64,000 nucleotides of DNA from Alphaproteobacteria bacterium SO-S41 (GTDB taxonomy: Bacteria > Pseudomonadota > Alphaproteobacteria > Micropepsales > Micropepsaceae): positions 310,001-374,000 of the forward strand of contig AP024629.1 in assembly GCA_019670725.1 (NCBI GenBank), written 5' to 3'. Positions 47,956 through 55,231 of the stretch are shown one piece after another (position 1 is the first letter of the stretch; every line of letters begins with the position of its first letter). A program made the position numbers and the translations under genes. Under the pieces are notes generated by a model. That model saw only the letters and a list, made by a program, of their open reading frames with translations, was not told where the DNA came from and did not search any database.

Positions 47956-48206
47956 GGTTTCAGCGCCTTCAGGAAAGCCGTCTGCTCCGACTTGCTCGAC
48001 ACGCGGAAGCGCAGGAAATCCTTGTCGCCTTTCGCTGCGCGCCAGTCGGCGAAGAGGCCGTCGGGATCTTCATGGAAATGTAGCGCGGCTTCGGCCTTGC
48101 GATAGAAGACGCCGCGCTTGCGCTCGGCAAGGTCGGGAACGAGATCGCGAATCCGCGCCAGCAGCGGCTCCAGCGCATCAAGCGCGCTGTCGCCGGCATG
48201 CTTCAC
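47952..48206 (-). CDS. Small hypothetical protein (84 residues)
   Basis: The frame reads GTG 48206 to TGA 47952 and begins VKHAGDSALDALEP; both ends overlap neighbours by 4 bp, which supports it as a real operon member. The product has a segment RKRGVFYRKAEAALHFHED and a C-terminal RFRVSSKSEQTAFLKAL. It has no cysteine, signal or membrane span. I recognise no characterised family. A longer reading in this frame into the EVE gene is an artefact. Confidence 0.8.
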   Translation of the reverse strand: MKHAGDSALDALEPLLARIRDLVPDLAERKRGVFYRKAEAALHFHEDPDGLFADWRAAKGDKDFLRFRVSSKSEQTAFLKALKP

Positions 48207-48625
48207 GGCTTCACGCCACCCATCTTGCACACCGTCTTCCACTCCTCCGCCGTCACCGGCTGGACCGAAAGACGCGAGAACTTGATCAGCGCCATGTCGG
48301 CGAGCTTCGGCTCGTGCTTGCAGTCTTCCAGCGTCACGGGCTTCGGCACCGGCTTCACCGCCACGAAATCGCAGACGACCCAGGGCGATCCCTCGGGCGC
48401 GGTCGGGTCGGGATAGGACTCCTTCGCGACTTCGCAGATGCCGACGACCTCCTTCCCCTCGTTGGAGTGATAGAAAAAAGCGAGGTCGCCCTTTTTCATC
48501 TTCATGAGGTTCAGCTTGGCGGTGTGGTTGCGCACGCCGCTCCACGGCTCGCCTTCCTTGCCCTTGGCGACCTGCTGGTCCCAGCTCCAGGCATCGGGTT
48601 CCGACTTGATCAGCCAATAGGCCAT
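48203..48625 (-). CDS. EVE domain protein
   Basis: The 140-residue protein starts MAYWLIKSEPDAWSWD and contains WSGVRNHTAKLNLM and GDLAFFYHSNEGKEVVG, the EVE (PUA-related) fold linked with recognition of modified bases in DNA or RNA. In alphaproteobacteria it is commonly found beside YciI, gpsA and tsaD, as here. ATG 48625 lies 4 bp after the YciI stop. Its 3' end overlaps the 84-residue unknown gene. Confidence 0.92.
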   Translation of the reverse strand: MAYWLIKSEPDAWSWDQQVAKGKEGEPWSGVRNHTAKLNLMKMKKGDLAFFYHSNEGKEVVGICEVAKESYPDPTAPEGSPWVVCDFVAVKPVPKPVTLEDCKHEPKLADMALIKFSRLSVQPVTAEEWKTVCKMGGVKP

Positions 48626-48629
48626 GGTC

Positions 48630-48929
48630 TTACCCCTGTCGGCCCCCGCCGTTCTCGAAGGTCCAGCGCCACGGGCGCACGTCCGAGACCTCGAAGAGGC
48701 CGACCTTGTGATAGGGATCGCCGTCGGCCCAGGCGCGTGCCTCTTCCAGCGTCTCAAAGTCCAGCACCAGCAGCGAGCCGATCATCTTCTCGCCGTCGGG
48801 CGAGAGCAGTGGCCCCGCGATCTTCACGGTCTCGCCGCCGGCCGCGACATATTTCAGGTGCTCGTCGCGCGTCACGGAACGCAACGCATGCGAGTAGGGC
48901 TTGTCGAGATTGTAGACGACGAACAGCAT
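48630..48929 (-). CDS. YciI family protein
   Basis: The 99-residue protein shows the YciI-like ferredoxin fold: N-terminal MLFVVYNLDKPYSHALR, DEHLKYV, AGPLLSPDGEKMIGSLLVLDF with conserved Asp/His-type residues, and ADGDPYHKVGLFEVSDVRPW. The function of the family is poorly defined. ATG 48929 is clear. It opens the run EVE, unknown, Rieske, fRMsr, MsrB, MsrA on the minus strand. Confidence 0.92.
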   Translation of the reverse strand: MLFVVYNLDKPYSHALRSVTRDEHLKYVAAGGETVKIAGPLLSPDGEKMIGSLLVLDFETLEEARAWADGDPYHKVGLFEVSDVRPWRWTFENGGGRQG

Positions 48930-49046
48930 GACGGTCCTCAGATGATGCGCCTGAGGAAATAGCGCGGTCCGGTCCTCGCGTATATCCGCTTGCGCGCAAA
49001 ACCGGGCCGCCGTTCACTGGCCTAGGACCAACAGGGGAGCGGCGGG

Positions 49047-49457
49047 GTGAAGCGGGTCATTCTCTATGGCGCGCTGCTGGCGGCAGGGACAGTTGCGCTG
49101 CAATGGCTCGACTATCAGCGCCTGGCGCGGACCCAGTTCGCCGACATCTATATCGTCCTCATCGCCGTCGCCTTCCTGGCCCTCGGCATTTTTCTCGGCG
49201 CCCGGCTGCTCGCGGCGCCCAAGCCCCTACCGTTCGACGGGAACCCAGAGGTCCAGTCGACCCTCGGCATTTCGCCCCGGGAGCTGACCGTGCTGCATGA
49301 ACTCGCCGCTGGCCGCTCGAACAAGGAGATCGCGGCCGAGCTGGGCGTCTCGCCCAACACGGTGAAGACCCACATCGCCCGGCTCTTCGCGAAGCTGGAG
49401 GCCAAGCGCCGCACCGACGCCATCGCCAAGGCGCGCGAGTTGGGAATCGTGCCCTGA
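49047..49457 (+). CDS. Membrane-anchored LuxR-type helix-turn-helix regulator
   Basis: The 136-residue protein has two hydrophobic segments (about 4-20 and 36-57) and a C-terminal LuxR/GerE HTH at about 75-135 with ISPRELTVLHELAAGRSNKEIAAELGVSPNTVKTHI. No receiver domain is present. The start is GTG 49047 with AGGGGAGCGG upstream. The gene is divergent from YciI and 109 bp upstream of a DUF4199 membrane protein, likely its partner or target. Confidence 0.85.
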   Translation: MKRVILYGALLAAGTVALQWLDYQRLARTQFADIYIVLIAVAFLALGIFLGARLLAAPKPLPFDGNPEVQSTLGISPRELTVLHELAAGRSNKEIAAELGVSPNTVKTHIARLFAKLEAKRRTDAIAKARELGIVP

Positions 49458-49566
49458 GCGCAGATTTTCCGGGTGAATCCGGCCCAATCACCCTTTCGGG
49501 CGATTGTTTTGTCCCGTTGCGAGGCGGTTGCTGATCGCCGAACCTCAAACGGCGGGAAGGCCCATC

Positions 49567-50118
49567 ATGCTCAGTACCATCCTCAAATACGGCACGATCG
49601 GCGGTCTTATCGTCGGAGTACCGCTCTTCGCGATGACCGTCGGCAAGCTGATGGTGCACGGCGTCCCCGGCATGGTGATCGGCTATCTCATCATGCTGAT
49701 CGCGCTCTCGACGGTTTTCGTTGCGATCAAGCGGCGGCGGGACGTCGAGCTCGGCGGGGTCATCCGGTTCTGGCCAGCCTTAGGCCTCGGTCTCGCGATC
49801 AGCATCGTGGCCGGGATCTTCTACGTCCTTGCCTGGGAGGCGGCACTGGCGGTCTCGGGGCTCGATTTCGGGGGCGCCTATGTCGATGCGCTCATCGAGC
49901 AGCAAAAAGCCGCCGGGGTCACCGGCGAGGCATTGGCGAAATTCACCGCCGAGATGCGCCAGTTCGCGGCGGACTACGCCAACCCGCTCTACCGCCTGCC
50001 CATGACCTTTACGGAAATCTTCCCGGTCGGCGTGCTGGTGTCGCTGGTCTCGGCAGGTCTGCTTTGCAATCGCCGCTTCCTCCCCGTCCGGCGCGGCCCT
50101 CAGGCCGCCGCGGCCTAG
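49567..50118 (+). CDS. DUF4199 membrane protein
   Basis: The 183-residue protein has four hydrophobic segments: KYGTIGGLIVGVPLFAMTV, VIGYLIMLIALSTVFVAI, FWPALGLGLAISIVAGIFY and a C-terminal IFPVGVLVSLVSAGLL. A central helical part carries YVDALIEQQKAAGVTGEALAKF. It matches the DUF4199 profile in layout. ATG 49567 has GGAAGG about 9 bases upstream. It follows the LuxR-type gene and converges with gpsA (4-bp overlap). Confidence 0.85.
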   Translation: MLSTILKYGTIGGLIVGVPLFAMTVGKLMVHGVPGMVIGYLIMLIALSTVFVAIKRRRDVELGGVIRFWPALGLGLAISIVAGIFYVLAWEAALAVSGLDFGGAYVDALIEQQKAAGVTGEALAKFTAEMRQFAADYANPLYRLPMTFTEIFPVGVLVSLVSAGLLCNRRFLPVRRGPQAAAA

Positions 50119-51182
50119 TCGGTCTCGACCCGCAGCGGGCGGGCGAGGAGGCCGGCGATCGCCTGGTCGACCCGCGCCTGCCCGTCGACGATCGCCGCGA
50201 TGGCCGCGGCGATCGGCATGGCGACCCCCAGCGCCTCGGCGCGTTCGACCACCGGACGCGCCGTCGCCGCGCCTTCCACGACCCCGCGGGCGTGGATCGT
50301 GGCGTCGGCCACGCTCTCGCCCTGGCCCAGCGCCTGACCGAAGGCGAAATTGCGCGACTGGGCGCTGGAGCAGGTGAGGACGAGATCGCCGAGGCCCGAG
50401 AGGCCCGACAGCGTCTCCGGCCGCGCGCCCAGGGCCAGTGCAAAACGGCGCATTTCCGCGAAGCCGCGGGCGATCAAGGCGGCCCGGGCGCTGGCGCCGA
50501 AGACCTTGCCCTCGGCGATGCCGCAGGCGATGGCGAGCACGTTCTTGACCGCGCCGCCGATCGCGACGCCCTTGGGGTCATCGCTCGCATAGGGCCGGAA
50601 GGTCTGGGTCGCCAGGGCCGCGCACAGCCGTTCGGCGAGATCGAGATCGGCGGCCGCCAGCGTCACCGCCGTCGGCAGGCCCTCGGCGACGTCCTCGGCG
50701 AAGCTGGGGCCCGAAAGGATCGCGACGGCCGCATGCGGCGCGGCCTCGGCCAGCACTTCGGTCATCAGCCGGTCGCTGACTTTTTCAAGGCCTTTGGCGC
50801 AGATCACCACAGGCTGGCGGGGTCGCAGGGCACCGGCGAGCGCGCCAAGGGTCGCCCGGACATGCTGGGCCGGGGGCACCAGCAGGATCGCATCGGCCGC
50901 GGCGGCGGCGGCGGCGCTGTCCAGCAGCTCCAACGTGCCCGGCAAGGCGACGCCGGGCAGGAAGGGGGTGTTTTCGCCCTTGGTCCGAATCGACTGCCGG
51001 ACTTCGTCCTCGCGCGCCCACAGCGAGACGCGGCGACCGGCCCGCAAGGCCGTGAGGGCGAGCGCCGTGCCCCAGGCCCCGGCTCCAACCACGGCGATGT
51101 GGCGGATTTCCTGTGGAACTATGTCTGGCGATTGAACGTTTCGTTGATTATTTACCGCGCCTGGACTAGGGTCTTTGGTCAT
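50115..51182 (-). CDS. gpsA: Glycerol-3-phosphate dehydrogenase [NAD(P)+]
   Basis: The 355-residue enzyme reduces dihydroxyacetone phosphate for phospholipid synthesis. Motifs are IAVVGAGAWGTALAL (dinucleotide binding), GENTPFLPGV, ICAKGLE, LSGPSFAEDVAEGLPTAV, GGAVKNVLAIACGIAEG with catalytic Lys, and SGLGDLVLTC. The only ATG is 51182, giving about 28 extra N-terminal residues (MTKDPSPGAV) before the usual start; no better start is in frame. It is divergent from the TetR gene (57-bp gap). Confidence 0.94.
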   Translation of the reverse strand: MTKDPSPGAVNNQRNVQSPDIVPQEIRHIAVVGAGAWGTALALTALRAGRRVSLWAREDEVRQSIRTKGENTPFLPGVALPGTLELLDSAAAAAAADAILLVPPAQHVRATLGALAGALRPRQPVVICAKGLEKVSDRLMTEVLAEAAPHAAVAILSGPSFAEDVAEGLPTAVTLAAADLDLAERLCAALATQTFRPYASDDPKGVAIGGAVKNVLAIACGIAEGKVFGASARAALIARGFAEMRRFALALGARPETLSGLSGLGDLVLTCSSAQSRNFAFGQALGQGESVADATIHARGVVEGAATARPVVERAEALGVAMPIAAAIAAIVDGQARVDQAIAGLLARPLRVETD

Positions 51183-51239
51183 AACAAGAGTCCGGTCACG
51201 GCGGGGCTCGGCGAGTTTCGGGGGAAAGCAGGTACCAGA

Positions 51240-51881
51240 ATGGTCGCGAAAGATACGATGCGCACGCGGATTCTCGAAGCCGCCACCAAACGTTTCAAGC
51301 ATTACGGCTACGCCAAGACGTCGATGGCTGAAATCGCCGCCGATCTCCAGATGAGCCCCGGCAATCTCTACCGCTATTTCCCCGGCAAGATCGATATCGC
51401 CCTCGCGATCGCCGACGAACACCACGAAAAACAGTTCGAGGATCTCACCGCGATCGCCAGCAAGCCCGGCGCGCCCGTGATCGAGCGCCTGCGCGACTTC
51501 TTCCATGCCGACATGGTCCAGACCTATCGGATGATCGAGAAAGATCCGCGCACGTTCGAACTGGCGCAGATTATCAAGACCGAGCGCCCGACCTGGGTGA
51601 ACGGCCAGCTCCTGCAGGAGCGCAAGCTCATTGTCGGCCTGCTCCAGGAGGGCGTGGACAGCGGCGAGTTCGACCTGCCGGACGTCGCCTTTTCCGCGGA
51701 AATGCTGCAGTCCGCGATGATGAAGTTCCGCTATCCGCAGCTCTGGACCAATCTGAAGCTGCCCGCCCTCGAGCGTGAATTCGACGGCGTGACGCAGTTG
51801 CTGCTGTTCGGCCTGGCCGGCCGCACCGGCACGGCGCGCACCTGCCGGATTGAAGGCGTGGCCAAGGCGGAGGCGGCCTGA
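51240..51881 (+). CDS. TetR family transcriptional regulator
   Basis: The 213-residue protein has an N-terminal TetR HTH (TRILEAATKRFKHYGYAKTSMAEIAADLQMSPGNLYRYFPGK-like, about 7-55) and a helical ligand domain. ATG 51240 was chosen; ATG 51258 is also possible. It is divergent from gpsA and lies 202 bp before the microprotein pair, so it might regulate either or itself. No effector is known. The adjacent gap 51183-51239 probably holds the operator, but no clear palindrome was seen. Confidence 0.9.
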   Translation: MVAKDTMRTRILEAATKRFKHYGYAKTSMAEIAADLQMSPGNLYRYFPGKIDIALAIADEHHEKQFEDLTAIASKPGAPVIERLRDFFHADMVQTYRMIEKDPRTFELAQIIKTERPTWVNGQLLQERKLIVGLLQEGVDSGEFDLPDVAFSAEMLQSAMMKFRYPQLWTNLKLPALEREFDGVTQLLLFGLAGRTGTARTCRIEGVAKAEAA

Positions 51882-51944
51882 GCGACGGGAATTGTGACCG
51901 TTGAACAGTTACGCGTGATGAGTGAACGCTTTGAGTTTTATTCA

Positions 51945-51973
51945 TTGATCAGTCCAAGGGGCTGATTTATATT
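51945..51973 (+). promoter_or_regulatory. Sigma70-type promoter of the microprotein operon
   Basis: TTGATC (51945-51950) and TATATT (51968-51973) are 17 bases apart, a near-consensus arrangement in an AT-rich island. It would start transcription near 51980, leaving an untranslated leader of about 100 nt before the first microprotein. Confidence 0.6.
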
Positions 51974-52083
51974 CCTCCTTGTCGACGCGGCGATCCGCCC
52001 GCCGGCCGGCGAGGGAAGCGTTTGGGGCCTGGTATTTCCCAGGAAAACCGCCTCTCCCGCCGCAAGGCAGAAGGAGAGCAGTC

Positions 52084-52209
52084 ATGTCCACGATCAGCCG
52101 GAACACCGAAAGCGTCTCGCAGAAGATCACCGCCATCCTGATTGGCGCCGGTCTCGCGGCCTACGCGGTGTTGTTCGCGGTCCAGGGCGTCGGTTCGTAC
52201 CTCGCCTGA
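52084..52209 (+). CDS. Single-span membrane microprotein 1 (41 residues)
   Basis: The 41-residue product MSTISRNTESVSQ... has one hydrophobic segment (ITAILIGAGLAAYAVLFAV) and ends SYLA. It follows an excellent AAGGAGAG ribosome-binding site 7 bases before ATG 52084. It aligns with the next protein (S-x-K/R-I/V-x-x-AI...AVLF...IA/LA), so they are tandem paralogues. The function is unknown; possible roles are a small subunit or regulator of a membrane complex. Confidence 0.72.
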   Translation: MSTISRNTESVSQKITAILIGAGLAAYAVLFAVQGVGSYLA

Positions 52210-52249
52210 CACCGATCCATTCAACCCACCGAAACGACGGATCATTCCG

Positions 52250-52381
52250 ATGAAGATTTTCCCGCATATCCGCCCGCGCGTGCCGCTGTCCGACCGCGTC
52301 TGGGGCGCCATCTTCGGCACCGCGCTGATCGGCTGGGCGGTCCTGTTCAGCTACGGCGCCGTGGTCACCCACATCGCCTAG
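52250..52381 (+). CDS. Single-span membrane microprotein 2 (43 residues)
   Basis: The 43-residue product MKIFPHIRPRVPL... has one hydrophobic segment (WGAIFGTALIGWAVLFSYGAV) and ends THIA. It shares SDR/SQK, AI, AVLF and a C-terminal A with microprotein 1. The start ATG 52250 lies 41 bp after the first stop. A perfect intrinsic terminator ends the unit 75 bp downstream. No signal peptide cleavage site is evident, so it is probably an integral membrane protein. Confidence 0.7.
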   Translation: MKIFPHIRPRVPLSDRVWGAIFGTALIGWAVLFSYGAVVTHIA

Positions 52382-52431
52382 GAGACCCTGGGTCGCTGGT
52401 CCAACAGACAGTCCACGGCGGTCCACACTTC

Positions 52432-52460
52432 GGGCCCGGAGGCAACTCCGGGCCCTTTTT
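52432..52460 (+). terminator. Intrinsic terminator of the microprotein operon
   Basis: A perfect 10-bp stem (52432-52441 with 52446-52455), GCAA loop and five T (52456-52460) lie 50 bp after microprotein 2 and 4 bp before the end of the convergent tsaD gene. Confidence 0.85.
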
Positions 52461-52463
52461 CTA

Positions 52464-53510
52464 TCAGGCCAGCGGCCAGCGCGCCTTGGCAGAGACTTCA
52501 AGTCCTGCCTGTCGGCCAAGGCCGAAGGCCTCCAGTCCCGCCCAGGCGATCATCGCCGCATTGTCGGTGCAGAGCGGCAGCGGCGGCGCGACCATCGCGA
52601 AGCCTTCGCCGTCAGCCGTCGCGGTTAGCGCGCCGCGCAGCATGGCATTGGCGGCGACCCCGCCCGCGACCACGAAGACCGGCGCGTGAGCGTCCGGACG
52701 GTTGGCCGCGAACCAGCGCATCGCGGCCTTGCTGCGGGCGGTGAGGATGTCGGCGACCGCCTGCTGGAAGCTCGCGGCGATATCGGCGGCGAAGCTGGCG
52801 TCGGGAGCGGTTTCGCGCTGCACGGTGTAGCGCACCGCGGTCTTCAGCCCCGCGAACGAGACATCGAAACCCGGGCGGTCGAGCAGCGGCCGGGGAAAGG
52901 CGAACCGCCTGGGATTGCCGCCGCGCGCCGTGCGCTCGACGGCGGGCCCGCCGGGAAAGCCAAGGCCCAGCAGCTTGGCGGTCTTGTCGAAGGCCTCGCC
53001 CGCGGCATCGTCGATCGTGCCGCCGAGGCGGACATATTGGCCGGGGCCGTCGACCACCAGCAGCTGGCAGTGCCCACCGGAGACCAGCAGCAGCAGGAAG
53101 GGATAGGCGACGCCATGGGTCAGCCGCGCGGTCAGTGCATGGCCCTCCAGGTGATTGACGGCGATCAGCGGCTTGCCGGCCGCCAACGCCAGCGCCTTCG
53201 CCGTCATCAGCCCGACCAGCACGCCGCCGATCAGGCCGGGGCCCGCCGTCACGGCGACGGCGTCGATCTCACTGAGCGTCAGTTCCGCCTCGGCCAGCGC
53301 CTTCGCGACCAGCCCGTCGGCACGCTCGACGTGCGCGCGTGCCGCAATCTCCGGCACCACTCCGCCATAGATCGCATGGGCATCGTCCTGCGATGCGACG
53401 ATATTCGACAGAATCGACCCCGGTCCCGGCGCAGCCCCGCGCACGACCGCCGCCGCGGTCTCATCGCAGCTCGATTCGATACCCAGGATCGTCAGGGACG
53501 GTTGCGTCAT
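52464..53510 (-). CDS. tsaD: tRNA N6-threonylcarbamoyladenosine synthase subunit TsaD
   Basis: The 348-residue ASKHA-fold protein transfers the threonylcarbamoyl group to A37 of ANN-decoding tRNAs. Motifs are [35 protein letters not shown] (metal-binding His pair), VSGGHCQLL and [11 protein letters not shown] (metal-binding Asp). ATG 53510 gives [10 protein letters not shown]. It is divergent from hemC with a 60-bp gap, which probably holds both promoters. Confidence 0.96.
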   Translation of the reverse strand: MTQPSLTILGIESSCDETAAAVVRGAAPGPGSILSNIVASQDDAHAIYGGVVPEIAARAHVERADGLVAKALAEAELTLSEIDAVAVTAGPGLIGGVLVGLMTAKALALAAGKPLIAVNHLEGHALTARLTHGVAYPFLLLLVSGGHCQLLVVDGPGQYVRLGGTIDDAAGEAFDKTAKLLGLGFPGGPAVERTARGGNPRRFAFPRPLLDRPGFDVSFAGLKTAVRYTVQRETAPDASFAADIAASFQQAVADILTARSKAAMRWFAANRPDAHAPVFVVAGGVAANAMLRGALTATADGEGFAMVAPPLPLCTDNAAMIAWAGLEAFGLGRQAGLEVSAKARWPLA

Positions 53511-53570
53511 GGGCGCCTTTTGCGGCAGATCGGGCCTCAGGCCAAGCGCGGCTGCAAAAGGACCCCATCG

Positions 53571-54500
53571 GTGCGACGTTTCCGGATCGGCACGCGCGGC
53601 TCGCCGCTCGCTCTCGCACAGGCGCATGAGACCATGACGCGTCTCGCGGCGGCCGCGGGCTGGAGCGCGGCGGAGGCGCAACAGCGCCTCGCACTCGTGA
53701 TCATTCGCACGACGGGCGACCGCATCACCGACCGCCCGCTGGCGGAGGCCGGCGGCAAGGGGCTCTTCATCAAGGAGCTGGAAGAGGCGCTGGGCGACAA
53801 CCGCGTCGATCTCGCGGTCCATTCGATGAAGGACGTGCCGGGCGTCCTGCCCGACGGCTTCGTCATCGCCGCCGCCCTGCCGCGCGAAGATGCGCGCGAC
53901 GGGCTGATCGGCGCGCGCTCGATCGAGGCTCTGAAGCAGGGCGCGCGCGTCGGTACGACCAGCCCGCGCCGCGCCTCGATCCTGCTGAACCTCAGGCCCG
54001 ATGTGCAGATCGTGCTCTTCCGCGGCAATGTGCAGACGCGGCTCGATAAGCTCGCGCGCGGTGAGGCGGATGCAACGCTGCTCGCCATGGCCGGGCTCAA
54101 CCGGCTCGGCCTCACGCCCGATATCGCGCCGCTCGATCCGCACGGCTTCATTCCGGCAGCGGGGCAGGGGGTGATCGGTCTCGAAGCACGCCGCGACGAC
54201 GCCGAAGCACTGGCGCTGGCCGCCGAAATCAACGATCCCGCGGCGGCCGCGGCATTAGCGGCGGAACGCGCCTGCCTCGCCGATCTCGATGGTTCGTGCC
54301 GCAGCGCCATCGGCATTCACGCCGCGCGCACCAACAATGGCGGCTTCGCGCTGCGCGCTATCGTGCTCGCGATGGACGGCACGGAGCGTCAGGAGGTCGT
54401 CGCCGAATTCGAGGGCCAGCCGACACCCGACGAGGCCGCCGCGCTCGGCCGCCGCGCCGCCGCCCATCTGAAGCCGCGCGCTGCGCATCTGCTGACATGA
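53571..54500 (+). CDS. hemC: Porphobilinogen deaminase (hydroxymethylbilane synthase)
   Basis: The 309-residue enzyme condenses four porphobilinogens. Motifs are [60 protein letters not shown] and the dipyrromethane-cofactor cysteine in DGSCRSAIG. The start is GTG 53571 behind AAAAGGA. Its stop overlaps the hemD start (ATGA). Confidence 0.96.
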   Translation: MRRFRIGTRGSPLALAQAHETMTRLAAAAGWSAAEAQQRLALVIIRTTGDRITDRPLAEAGGKGLFIKELEEALGDNRVDLAVHSMKDVPGVLPDGFVIAAALPREDARDGLIGARSIEALKQGARVGTTSPRRASILLNLRPDVQIVLFRGNVQTRLDKLARGEADATLLAMAGLNRLGLTPDIAPLDPHGFIPAAGQGVIGLEARRDDAEALALAAEINDPAAAAALAAERACLADLDGSCRSAIGIHAARTNNGGFALRAIVLAMDGTERQEVVAEFEGQPTPDEAAALGRRAAAHLKPRAAHLLT

Positions 54501-55222
54501 CGACGCCCGTCTTCGTCACGCGCCCTGCGCATCAGGCGGCGGGGCTGGCGGCCGAAGTCGAGAAGCGCGGCTTTCTCCCGGTCCTCGCGCCGGCGCTCAA
54601 GATCAAGATCGCCCGCGGGCCGAAGCTCGATGTCGACGGCCTCGCCGGCATTGCGGTGACGTCCGCGAACGGCGTCGCCGCGCTCGTCACGCGCACCGCG
54701 CGCCGTGACCTCCCGGTCTTCGCCGTGGGCGAGGCGACCGCAGCAGCGGCGCGCGATGCTGGGTTTGAAAATGTCGCCGCGGCTGGAGGCTCGGCGCGGA
54801 CGCTGCCCGGTTTCATCGCCGCGCGGGTTAAGCCCGGCGACGGCGCGATCCTCTATCCCGCCGGCGAGGAGACCGCCTACGACCTCCTCGGGGCGCTCGA
54901 ACCTGCGGGCATTCTCGTGCTGCAGATCCCCGCCTATGAGATGCCGGTCGTCTCCAGCCTCTCGAAAGCCGCCATCGACGTGCTCGACAGCGGGGTTCCC
55001 GCGCTCGCGCTGTTGATGTCGGAGCGTACGGCGAGCGCGTTCGGCGATCTCGCGGCGGCGGCGGGTCGGGCACGCGCCTTGAAGACCGTCACTGCGCTCT
55101 GTCTTTCGCCTGCCGTGGCGGAGGCCGCACGGGCCTATGATTTCGCCGGGGTTGCGGCGGCGCGCGAACCAAACCAGGCAGCCCTCCTCGATCTGCTTGA
55201 GGCGTCGCGCCCGCCCGCGTAG
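54497..55222 (+). CDS. hemD: Uroporphyrinogen-III synthase
   Basis: The 241-residue protein has the two-lobed HemD layout with poorly conserved sequence: PVFVTRPAHQAAGLAAE, AVTSANGVAALV, FAVGEATAAAARDAGF, ILYPAGEETAYDL and SERTASAFGDLAAAAG. It closes hydroxymethylbilane into uroporphyrinogen III. The call rests on sequence pattern and its position after hemC (4-bp overlap). Confidence 0.88.
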   Translation: MTTPVFVTRPAHQAAGLAAEVEKRGFLPVLAPALKIKIARGPKLDVDGLAGIAVTSANGVAALVTRTARRDLPVFAVGEATAAAARDAGFENVAAAGGSARTLPGFIAARVKPGDGAILYPAGEETAYDLLGALEPAGILVLQIPAYEMPVVSSLSKAAIDVLDSGVPALALLMSERTASAFGDLAAAAGRARALKTVTALCLSPAVAEAARAYDFAGVAAAREPNQAALLDLLEASRPPA

Positions 55223-55231
55223 AACCGCGCC

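Noticed and set aside
47952-48617. 221-residue minus-strand frame covering the EVE gene
   Set aside because: Only its last 84 residues form a real gene starting at GTG 48206; the first part is an out-of-frame reading of the EVE gene.
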